A stretch of DNA of 32,236 nucleotides from Algoriphagus marincola DSM 16067 (GTDB lineage: Bacteria; Bacteroidota; Bacteroidia; Cytophagales; Cyclobacteriaceae): NCBI RefSeq assembly GCF_000429405.1, contig NZ_KE386900.1, forward strand, positions 1 through 32,236. The letters run 5' to 3'. The notes under the pieces were generated by a model. The model was not told the DNA's origin, did no database searches, and saw nothing but the letters and a program-made list of their open reading frames with translations. The position numbers and the translations under genes were made by a program. Shown here piece after piece: positions 24,828-31,256 of the stretch; the stretch's first letter is position 1; each line of letters begins with the position of its first letter.

Positions 24828-26419
24828 TTGGTTCCTTTTGATTGATTGCCTTCTTGTTCATTCTGAATGATTTTGATGATTTTCATCCGATCACTAGCCT
24901 TTGGAACTAGGGCCTTGAAGGAGTCAGTAGGAATAGGAAAACTAGGAGGCTGTTGACGCGGATCATTTGCTAATAAACCTCCGAAAGCCATAGCTCTATA
25001 GTAATCGTCATCCAATAATGGTTTTCCCATTTTACCGTTGCCATATTCCCTATCCCACTGCTTTAGACTGTAGGCCATAACCTCTATATATTCAGCCATA
25101 AGCTCATGCTGTGCTCTATTCATCCTATCAGAACTCTTTCTTCTTAAATAATCAGAGTATTTATCCGTAAATTCAGAATAGTAAACACCATCATTGACAA
25201 GCTTGTATTCAATAAAGGCATGGATTGACTCATGAATGATTGTTCTTGCAATAGACAATTGAGTTGCTTTGCTTAGATAGTCATTATTCAAGTTTACTAA
25301 AAAAGCACTTTTACCTGAGCGTATATCTGGTACAGGGGTAGTTTGATTGGGTTTATCGGAATTCTGTATTACATAGTCATATTTGGTTGATTCATCAAAC
25401 AGTTTTAAAATTTCCTGATCTACTGCAAATGTACCTTTAGGTTCATTTGATTTGATTCCTGTTTTTTTAATTTCTTTGAAAATCCCATCAGCACATTTAT
25501 TCGTTAAATTGTTTATTATTCCAGGCTTCGGCATTTCCGGCGGTGTCGGGTCAGTATTGTTTTTTCCGCCTCCATCTGTGGCAGCATCGCTTTCTCGGGG
25601 ATTTCCACCTCCCATGTAACTATAGCTAGGTCTTCCGCCATCCGCTCCGTAACAGGAAATTTGTTCCACGAAATAATCTATTTCTTTGGTGCAGTTCGGC
25701 GGAAATCCTTCCTGAGAAACACAAAGTGTGTAATAAACAGGAATATAACGTGTGGTACATCGTACATCCATCCCGGCTTCATTTTTCCTTCTATCCCCAA
25801 TTTGTAATTGTCTGGTGTAGCTAGATATCATCTCACCTTCTTCAAATTCAAATCCGACAAAGAATCGTTCATCATAGGTGAATAGTTCTAACTTACCTGT
25901 CCAAAAAACAGGAATCTGATTATAACTTATTTCATTGAAATTAATTTTTGATTCTTCATTGCCAGGATAGTACCGAGCAATGACTACGTTGAACTGATTC
26001 CGAGTGGCATGTCTCACAAACAGGATATTTTGGATCATTATTTCGCTCGGATTTTGACCTGAAAAGGCTTCTGCCATCTCTGATGGGAAATAATTATTCG
26101 CATTTTCAAGACTGGTTTCAAAGACCTCCCGTCCATCAGGAAAGTAGTAATGATGAAACTGCTCCCAATCGGGTTCCTTTTCGAAGAAGGGTAGAATCAG
26201 CTCTTGGGATTCTGTTCGGTAGTTCGTACCACGCTCGGGAAGGCGGAGCTTGGTCTTATTGGCTTCAAACCAGTCCCGGACCTGGGCCAGCTGTGAAGTT
26301 TCACTGAGCTGGATGGTCGGGTTTTCTGGTTCTGGAATACAAGCGGACAGAATGATGGACAGTCCAAATAGTAGTGCTAAACCGGATTTAGCTATCTTTT
26401 TGTACTTGGGGGGGGGCAA
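24818..26419 (-). CDS. Cassette 3 lipoprotein with zincin-like (HExxH) C-terminal domain, phase-variable start
   Basis: The intact frame begins at a TTG (26419) directly before nine C. The likelier start, conserved in three cassettes, is the ATG at 26432 (MKNIF), but nine C put it out of frame. A lipobox (SIILSAC) follows, then the shared N-terminal module through DGREVFETSLEN. The next ~130 residues are diverged from cassettes 1, 2 and 4 but follow the same plan (RYYPGNEE, EISYNQIP, ELFTYDERFFVGF). The linker is Gly-rich with MGGGNPRESDAATDGGG. The C-terminal domain (~230 residues) contains TIIHESIHAF, an HExxH zinc motif encoded at 25220-25234, and a downstream HELMAEY that may give a third ligand. 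A metallopeptidase is likely, its target unknown. It overlaps its partner gene by 10 nt. Confidence 0.8.
   Translation of the reverse strand: MPPPKYKKIAKSGLALLFGLSIILSACIPEPENPTIQLSETSQLAQVRDWFEANKTKLRLPERGTNYRTESQELILPFFEKEPDWEQFHHYYFPDGREVFETSLENANNYFPSEMAEAFSGQNPSEIMIQNILFVRHATRNQFNVVIARYYPGNEESKINFNEISYNQIPVFWTGKLELFTYDERFFVGFEFEEGEMISSYTRQLQIGDRRKNEAGMDVRCTTRYIPVYYTLCVSQEGFPPNCTKEIDYFVEQISCYGADGGRPSYSYMGGGNPRESDAATDGGGKNNTDPTPPEMPKPGIINNLTNKCADGIFKEIKKTGIKSNEPKGTFAVDQEILKLFDESTKYDYVIQNSDKPNQTTPVPDIRSGKSAFLVNLNNDYLSKATQLSIARTIIHESIHAFIEYKLVNDGVYYSEFTDKYSDYLRRKSSDRMNRAQHELMAEYIEVMAYSLKQWDREYGNGKMGKPLLDDDYYRAMAFGGLLANDPRQQPPSFPIPTDSFKALVPKASDRMKIIKIIQNEQEGNQSKGTKCN
26408..26416 (-). repeat. 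C9 homopolymer tract just after the cassette 3 start codon
   Basis: Nine C (G on the plus strand) lie 13 nt downstream of the ATG at 26432, inside the signal-peptide coding region. From that ATG, C9 leads to a stop nine codons later. C8 or C11 would join it to the lipoprotein frame. Homopolymers of this length are typical slipped-strand phase-variation sites. Confidence 0.8.
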
Positions 26420-26467
26420 AAATGTTTTTCATAGATATTTAGCTTAGTTGATCGATTAAATGATACG

Positions 26468-26498
26468 TCAATCTAAAACTTAAAATCTAATTTTCAAA
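26468..26498 (-). promoter_or_regulatory. Bacteroidota-type promoter of cassette 3
   Basis: On the minus strand TTTG at 26498-26495 and TAGATTGA at 26475-26468 are 19 nt apart, fitting TTTG / TAnnTTTG with one mismatch. The ATG is about 36 nt downstream. The same elements at identical spacing occur before cassettes 1 and 2. Confidence 0.6.
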
Positions 26499-26507
26499 TG
26501 ATTTGGC

Positions 26508-26535
26508 AAAAAAAAGCGGCCAATGACCGCTGTTT
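26508..26535 (-). terminator. Terminator ending the upstream cassette (cassette 2)
   Basis: On the minus strand AGCGGTC, loop ATT, GGCCGCT forms a 7-bp stem with one G-U pair, followed by eight T. It lies between the remnant behind cassette 2 and the cassette 3 promoter and is homologous to the hairpins at 24139, 28528 and 30717. Confidence 0.8.
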
Positions 26536-26564
26536 TTTCTACTTCTTGAATTCAATAAATGATT

Positions 26565-26730
26565 TCAATCCTTCTTTTTTCTTCTAATCGAGTCCACTTC
26601 TGGAAGGGGAAGCAAATTTAATGGTTCGATCACATCATCCGTATCGGCAGTTACGTAGAGGTTGACTTCATAGAGGGTAACTTCATAATAATCTTCAGGT
26701 ATAAGGATTATAATTCAGTTCGTCTCGCCT
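26565..26730 (-). pseudogene. 3' remnant of a cassette-4-type partner gene
   Basis: The last roughly 47 codons (EVNLYVTADTDDVIEPLNLL, PLPEVDS, RRKKKD, stop at 26565) nearly match the end of the cassette 4 partner at 30768, with about 27 nt missing in frame after PEDY. Beyond about 26705 the similarity decays into stop codons and no start is present. This remnant lies behind the unrelated cassette 2 partner and makes up most of the 331-nt gap between genes, with the promoter and terminator of cassette 3. Confidence 0.8.
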
Positions 26731-26763
26731 TATAAACTACATAATTTTTTGAAGGTGACAGTT

Positions 26764-27054
26764 CTAATCTGAAGAATAGATTTTAGTGATTTTTCCACTT
26801 TTTTGGTCAAATCTAACCTCCAAAATTTTTGAAGAAAATAAAGGGACTGAGTAAAGGTAAATCATTGTAGAATCATTATATAATCTTTTCGATTTAGGTT
26901 CACCTAATTTTTCTACGACCTTATTAATATCTGAGTTAATTTGTATCTCTTGAAAAAACTTTTCATTTCTTATTCCATTCAAATGTTTTTTTGTTACAAA
27001 AACTATAAATAGAAACAAAACACCAATTATAAAGGATAGCATTAATTTTTTCAT
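26764..27054 (-). CDS. Cassette 2 partner: small membrane-anchored protein, BamE/SmpA-like fold possible
   Basis: This 96-residue protein has an N-terminal hydrophobic segment (LMLSFIIGVLFLFIVFV), uncleaved signal or anchor. A short soluble domain follows (INKVVEKLGEPKSKR, then YLYSVPLF and LEVRFDQKSGKITKIY). The sequence with VxxxLGEP followed by strands recalls the small BamE/SmpA or BLIP-like fold, which is only a pattern match by eye. The ATG overlaps the stop of the preceding lipoprotein gene by four bases (ATGA), so the two are translationally coupled. As in the other cassettes the small protein is unlike the partners of cassettes 1, 3 and 4. A role as neutraliser or chaperone of the cassette 2 C-terminal domain is possible but unproven. 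Confidence 0.75.
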   Translation of the reverse strand: MKKLMLSFIIGVLFLFIVFVTKKHLNGIRNEKFFQEIQINSDINKVVEKLGEPKSKRLYNDSTMIYLYSVPLFSSKILEVRFDQKSGKITKIYSSD

Positions 27055-28444
27055 AATCCAAAATCTTTTTTGTCACACTTATCAGGGCTACTAATGCTAT
27101 TTCTTAGTTCTGGATCTGAAAGGAAGCTGACAATGAAGTCTGCTGTGGCTGTTGGATTGGTTCTAACAGCATTTCCATATTTCTTAAAAAATGAATAGCC
27201 TAATTCATTTGAATAATAATCTTGATCATCAAAAGCACTTTCATATTGGGCTAGATATTGTAAGAATTCGACACTTTCACCAATCGCTCTTCCAAATTTC
27301 CCAATTACAAGGAAATGCCTCATATCAATAATCAAAGAAGGATTTAGTGGGTCTTTAATATATCTAAAATCAATTACAGGCCCAGCAGGCTGGGAGCCAA
27401 GACCCGTTATTGAAAGGTCTCCACGTTCATAAATTATTTCTTCATAACTTCTACCATAATATCTAGATCTAAATTCCATCATGGTTTTTGCTTCCTGGTT
27501 ATGTGTGTTCCATAATTCGTTACAATTTAACTTTTTAATTGGCTTTGGCTCCGGAACTTCCGGTGGATCATAACATTTTTTACATCCACCTCCGGGACTA
27601 TCTGCCCCTCCTCTTGGTTTTTCTTCCTCATATCCTCCATCGCCCCGACCTCCACCACTTCTAGATCCACCCCGCTGCCATTCGCAGGTTTGTGCCCAAG
27701 TGGTATCCAAATATTCTCCGGTTCTACCATCGTACCAATCAGTAGCTACCGGGTAGCAATGAATCGCCTCGTCACTCTTGTTTTCTGAGCTTACCGCAAT
27801 CTTGCGGGCATTTTCCGGATTCTTTTGCATCTCCCTTGTATGAGTCAATTCACCTTCCGTGACCTTATATCCCATGAGGTAGTGCTCATCATACGTAAAC
27901 AGATCTATCCAGCCACTCCATTTTTCGTCGATCATTTGGTAGCTGATTGCTTCAAAGTCACGGTTGGAACTATTATCGTCTGGATAATATCGGATAATCA
28001 AAGGATCAAATTTGGGAAGTGTAGGATGCTTTACGAATAGGATGTTTTGAAAATAGTCAACATCTTCCTCACTGGCTCCTGCATCCTTTGCTTTCGGAAT
28101 ATACAAGTTTTCATTCTCCAGACTCACTTCAAAGACCTCCCGTCCATCGGGAAAGTAGTAGTGATGAAACTGCTCCCAATCGGGTTCTTTTTCGAAAAAT
28201 GGTAGAATCAGCTCTTGGGATTCTGTTCGGTAGTTCGTGCCTCGATCAGGTAGTCGGAGCTTGGTCTTATTGGCCTCAAACCAGTCCCGGACCTGAGCCA
28301 GCTGTGAAGTTTCACTGAGCTGGATGGTCGGGTTTTCTGGTTCTGGAATACAAGCGGATAGTATCATGGACAGACTAAATAGTAGTGCTAAACCGGATTT
28401 AGCTATCTTTTTGTACTTGGGGGGGGGGCAAAAGTGTTTTTCAT
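27051..28444 (-). CDS. Cassette 2 lipoprotein with variable C-terminal domain, out of frame at a C10 tract
   Basis: I give the span from the conserved ATG at 28444 (MKNTF), although ten C at 28419-28428 put it out of frame with the rest. The first ATG in the intact frame is 28367 (MILSAC), which would lose most of the signal peptide, so the gene appears OFF as sequenced. The lipoprotein frame has the lipobox (SMILSAC), the conserved ~220-residue module (DWFEANKTKLRLP, FHHYYFPDGREVFE, ILFVKHPTLPKFDPLIIRYYP, LFTYDEHYLMGYK) and HCYPVATDWYDGRTGEYLDT. The linker is Gly-rich with GGGCKKCYDPPEVPEPKP. The C-terminal ~155 residues (VIDFRYIKDPLNPS, IIDMRHFLVIGKFGRAIGES, QDYYSNELGYSF) are unlike the other cassettes and not recognised. 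The linker is nearly identical to that of cassette 4 and then diverges. It is coupled to its small partner by a 4-nt overlap. Confidence 0.8.
28419..28428 (-). repeat. C10 homopolymer tract at the start of cassette 2
   Basis: Ten C at the same place where cassettes 1 and 3 have nine. The conserved ATG at 28444 and the TTG directly before the tract are both out of frame with the lipoprotein, so the gene should be silent unless the tract slips. Confidence 0.8.
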
Positions 28445-28479
28445 AAATATTTAGCTTAGTTGATCGATTAAATGATACG

Positions 28480-28510
28480 TCAATCTAAAACTTAAAATCT
28501 AATTTTCAAA
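28480..28510 (-). promoter_or_regulatory. Bacteroidota-type promoter of cassette 2
   Basis: TTTG (28510-28507) and TAGATTGA (28487-28480) on the minus strand, 19 nt apart, identical in sequence and spacing to the promoters before cassettes 1 and 3. Confidence 0.6.
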
Positions 28511-28519
28511 TGATTTGGC

Positions 28520-28544
28520 AAAAAAAAAGCGGCCAATGACCGCT
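28520..28544 (-). terminator. Terminator ending cassette 1
   Basis: The same AGCGGTC-ATT-GGCCGCT hairpin as at 26508, followed on the minus strand by a run of nine T. Confidence 0.8.
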
Positions 28545-28596
28545 GTCTCTTTTTACTAAAGGACGAATCCCAACTAGAACTCCATCTCTTTTACCA

Positions 28597-28710
28597 TTAA
28601 TCACAATACTTATCTCTGAATATTCTGAATATATTGATAGACCACCAAAATTTTCTCCATCTCCAGTTTTTTGGAATCATATAGTCAACGTGAGCTGCAA
28701 AGATTAGAAA
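28597..28710 (-). pseudogene. 3' remnant of a cassette-3-type partner gene
   Basis: The last 26 codons of the partner at 24210 (IPKNWRWRKFWWSINIFRIF, then RDKYCD and stop) recur here without change, and about 20 nt after the stop are shared too. Past 28680 similarity fades by 28710 and no start exists. It lies behind the unrelated cassette 1 partner. With the terminator and the cassette 2 promoter and leader it accounts for most of the 328-nt gap between genes; about 60 nt at 28711-28772 hold nothing recognisable. Confidence 0.85.
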
Positions 28711-28772
28711 AAAGCAATGGACCTGAATCTAATTAAAGCGCATGCATGTCGACTCTTCAAAAGCAGAGGATT

Positions 28773-29327
28773 TTAATCAAAATCTTCCAATTCATCAGCA
28801 ATGTCAATTTGTTTTACTTTTCCGTTAATAAAATGAATCATTACAAAATTTGTATCAGAACAGAAAATAAGTCCATCATAGGAAATATCTTCTGTAATTG
28901 AGTATGATGAGAGGAAATGAGACCTGTAGAAATTTCTCCAGTTATAAGAATTAATATACTTGTGTTTAAAGTAATTTATTTTTAATGAATCCAATAATAG
29001 TGAATCAATTTTGATTCTATCTATTACAGGAATTTTAATTATGCCTGACATATTATCCTTCTCTATATTTTCCAAATCTTTCAATTTCGAATTGTTGATT
29101 AAATCGAACAAAGAAATAGAATCTAGAAATGTTATTTGATTCAAACTAAGTGAGTCAAGTTTTTGGGCGGAAAAATTATCCGCTGAATCAACCCAATATA
29201 GAATATCTCCCCATGTATTAATTGAAGTGATTGTGTAATCTTTAGCCAACTTAGATTGATTTACTTCTAATGGTCCTTGACTACATGAGAAAAGGATAAG
29301 AAACAATAGATTTATTAATCTTTTCAT
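28773..29327 (-). CDS. Cassette 1 partner: lipoprotein of unknown function
   Basis: This 184-residue protein starts MKRLINLLFLILFSCSQG. It has a basic n-region, a hydrophobic core and a lipobox-like LFSC, so it is predicted to be an exported lipoprotein. The mature part is rich in Leu, Ser, Asp and Ile, has no recognised domain and ends with KVKQIDIADELEDFD. It begins 7 nt after the stop of the cassette 1 lipoprotein, consistent with one transcript. It shows no similarity by eye to the partners of cassettes 2, 3 and 4. By position it is a candidate partner of the cassette 1 C-terminal domain; an immunity role is inference. Confidence 0.8.
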   Translation of the reverse strand: MKRLINLLFLILFSCSQGPLEVNQSKLAKDYTITSINTWGDILYWVDSADNFSAQKLDSLSLNQITFLDSISLFDLINNSKLKDLENIEKDNMSGIIKIPVIDRIKIDSLLLDSLKINYFKHKYINSYNWRNFYRSHFLSSYSITEDISYDGLIFCSDTNFVMIHFINGKVKQIDIADELEDFD

Positions 29328-29334
29328 TTAAATA

Positions 29335-30621
29335 CTAATAAAAGTTTTTTAGGAAAACAGGTTGTACTTCGTTTGGGATTATAAATGTAGCTCCTCTTAA
29401 TGAAGAGGAACCATCTAAATAATAGTCCCATATGGTATTATCTCCCTTATATCTAAAATCTGGAAATGATTTAATCTTGCTCCATTCAGATTTTACCCCA
29501 TATTCAAAAAATATTTCATACCGTATTCCGTTAATAACAATCTTTGCAACTCCTGAATTAATTGGCGCACCGTTTGTTCCGTATAATGGGATATTAGAAA
29601 ATATGGATCTAATATCTAAGCTTTTTCCATTTTTTTTCGCCATTTTTAAATGACTTAGAATATGTAAAAATATTTCAGTTTGAGTTGCTGTTTTAAAGTC
29701 TATTGTTCCTGGGTTTTGTATTAATGAAAAATCGAGGAAGGTATTCGGTTTATTGAGGGAGGGTGGATCATAACAGCTGCTACAATTACCTCCAGGGCCA
29801 TCTGTGCCTCCGCCTCCACCATAGCTTCCTCCTGAATATCCTCCATAACCACTTCTGGATCCACCCCGCTGCCATTCGCAGGTTTGTGCATGAGTGGTAT
29901 CCAAATATTCTCCTGTTCTGCCGTCATACCAATCAGTAGCTACTACATAGCAATGAATCGCCTCATCCTTATTTTCTGATCCGACGGCAATTTTGCGGAC
30001 GTTTTCCGGACTCTTTTGCATCTGCCTTGTATGAGTCAATTCACCTTCTGAGACCTTATACCCCATGAGGTAGTGCTCATCGTATGTAAAGAGATCAATC
30101 CAGCCGCTCCATTTTCCATCGATCATTTCATAGCTTATTTCTGTGAATTCACGGTTGGAAGTATTCTTATCTGGATAATATCTGATAATCAAAGGATCAA
30201 ATTTGGGAAGTGTAGGATGCTTTACGAATAGGATGTTTTGGAAATAGTCAACATCTTCCTCACTGGCTCCGGCATCCTTTGCTCTCGGAATATACAAGTT
30301 TTCATTTTCCAGACTCACTTCAAAAACCTCCCGTCCATCAGGAAAGTAATAATGATGAAACTGATCCCAATCAGGCTCTTTTTCAAAAAAGGGTAAAATC
30401 AATTCTTGGGATTCTGTTCGGAAGTTCGTGCCTCGATCAGGTAGTCGGAGCTTGGTCTTATTGGCCTCAAACCAGTCCCGGACCTGGGCCAGCTGTGAAG
30501 TTTCACTGAGCTGGATGGTCGGGTTTTCTGGTTCTGGAATACAAGCGGATAGTATCATGGAAAGTCCAACTAGTAGTGCTAAACCGGATTTAGCTGTCTT
30601 TTTGTACTTGGGGGGGGGCAA
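29335..30621 (-). CDS. Cassette 1 lipoprotein with variable C-terminal domain, phase-variable start
   Basis: The intact frame starts at the TTG at 30621, directly before nine C. The conserved ATG at 30634 (MKNIF) is out of frame with nine C, as in cassette 3. After the lipobox (SMILSAC) comes the same N-terminal module as cassette 2, nearly residue for residue (DWFEANKTKLRLPDRGTN, FHHYYFPDGREVFEVSLEN, ILFVKHPTLPKFDPLIIRYYP). HCYVVATDWYDGRTGEYLDT and the linker GGYSGGSYGGGGGTDGPG, then CSSCYDPPS follow. The C-terminal ~130 residues (FLDFSLIQNPG, EIFLHILSHLKMAKKNGKSL, VINGIRYEIFFEYGVKSEW, to FLKNFY) match nothing I recognise and are unlike the other three cassettes. No catalytic motif is evident. 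A lipoprotein with a conserved exported module and a swapped tip is the simplest description. Confidence 0.8.
   Translation of the reverse strand: MPPPKYKKTAKSGLALLVGLSMILSACIPEPENPTIQLSETSQLAQVRDWFEANKTKLRLPDRGTNFRTESQELILPFFEKEPDWDQFHHYYFPDGREVFEVSLENENLYIPRAKDAGASEEDVDYFQNILFVKHPTLPKFDPLIIRYYPDKNTSNREFTEISYEMIDGKWSGWIDLFTYDEHYLMGYKVSEGELTHTRQMQKSPENVRKIAVGSENKDEAIHCYVVATDWYDGRTGEYLDTTHAQTCEWQRGGSRSGYGGYSGGSYGGGGGTDGPGGNCSSCYDPPSLNKPNTFLDFSLIQNPGTIDFKTATQTEIFLHILSHLKMAKKNGKSLDIRSIFSNIPLYGTNGAPINSGVAKIVINGIRYEIFFEYGVKSEWSKIKSFPDFRYKGDNTIWDYYLDGSSSLRGATFIIPNEVQPVFLKNFY
30610..30618 (-). repeat. C9 homopolymer tract at the start of cassette 1
   Basis: Nine C, 13 nt downstream of the ATG at 30634, same arrangement as at 26408. 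The ATG frame meets a stop shortly after the tract; eight or eleven C would restore it. Confidence 0.8.
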
Positions 30622-30669
30622 AAATGTTTTTCATAAATATTTAGCTTAGTTGATCGATTAAATGATACG

Positions 30670-30700
30670 TCAATCTAAAACTTAAAATCTAATTTTCAAA
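30670..30700 (-). promoter_or_regulatory. Bacteroidota-type promoter of cassette 1
   Basis: TTTG (30700-30697) and TAGATTGA (30677-30670), 19 nt apart on the minus strand; a copy of the promoters at 26468 and 28480. Confidence 0.6.
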
Positions 30701-30709
30701 TGATTTGGC

Positions 30710-30735
30710 AAAAAAACAGCGGCCAATGACCGCTG
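30710..30735 (-). terminator. Terminator ending cassette 4
   Basis: On the minus strand CAGCGG and CCGCTG flank a 7-nt loop (30717-30735), followed by a T run. It is closely similar to the hairpins behind the other cassettes, about 30 nt after the cassette 4 partner stop. Confidence 0.8.
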
Positions 30736-30767
30736 TTTTTTCTACTTCTCGAATTCAATAAATGATT

Positions 30768-31256
30768 TCAATCCTTCTTTTTTCTTCTAACCGAGTCCAC
30801 TTCTGGAAGTGGAAGCAAATTTAATGGTTCGATCACATCATCCGTATCGGCAGTTACGTAGAGGTTGACTTCATAGAGGGTAAATTCATAACCATGCAAA
30901 AACCGCTTTTCCGAGCAGTAATCTTCAGGTGCTAGAATAAAAACCCGCTCGTATTCCCTCGGTAAACTATACCAATCATTTATGCTAAATTGCGAGGTAT
31001 ACAGAGGTTCGGATTTCCTTATTTCAGAAAAGGTCAGGGATTTGGTCGATAGTCTATAGTCTTCATCTATCCATCCAAAGATAAATCCAACTAAACCAAT
31101 TTTTTCTACTTCTCTTAAGTAAGAAAAATGGTTGTTAAACTTGCCACGAGATACCTTATTCCACTTATCACAGTCATCAAGAATGATAAGGGTTGATCTC
31201 TCTTTGGACTTAACCAGGAAAGAAAGAATAAAGAAAACTAGAATTAACTTCCACAT
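30768..31256 (-). CDS. Cassette 4 partner: exported or membrane-anchored protein of unknown function
   Basis: This 162-residue protein has an N-terminal hydrophobic segment (MWKLILVFFILSFLVKS) and then a soluble charged domain (LIILDDCDKWNKVSRGKF, FIFGWIDEDYRLSTKSL, LYEVNLYVTADTDDVIEPLN). It ends with LPLPEVDSVRRKKKD, strongly basic. No known domain is recognised. The ATG at 31256 lies 13 nt inside the end of the lipoprotein gene (stop at 31244), indicating translational coupling. Its final 47 or so codons survive as the remnant at 26565, behind another cassette. It differs from the other partners by eye and is a candidate specific partner of the HELVH-containing domain upstream. Confidence 0.8.
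   Translation of the reverse strand: MWKLILVFFILSFLVKSKERSTLIILDDCDKWNKVSRGKFNNHFSYLREVEKIGLVGFIFGWIDEDYRLSTKSLTFSEIRKSEPLYTSQFSINDWYSLPREYERVFILAPEDYCSEKRFLHGYEFTLYEVNLYVTADTDDVIEPLNLLPLPEVDSVRRKKKD

Larger units (their letters stand above)
27545..28544 (-). repeat. Large duplicated unit: terminator, promoter, leader and N-terminal lipoprotein module
   Basis: The segment from the hairpin through the promoter, the C tract and the conserved N-terminal coding region to the Gly-rich linker is nearly repeated at about 29760-30735, as far as the CYDPP codons. Its linker-side end recurs at about 31950-32236, where the window stops. The nucleotide match is close, with scattered single-base differences. 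It ends at the PEVPEPK linker codons (cassettes 2 and 4) or just after the CYDPP codons (cassette 1). Cassette 3 shares the leader and the first ~100 codons, then diverges. Such long near-identical flanks make homologous recombination between cassettes likely. Confidence 0.8.

Noticed and set aside
30279..30649. Plus-strand frames with similar sequence opposite each cassette (also near 26083 and 28088)
   Set aside because: They resemble each other only because the minus-strand N-terminal modules they overlap are duplicated; they begin and end arbitrarily within those genes.
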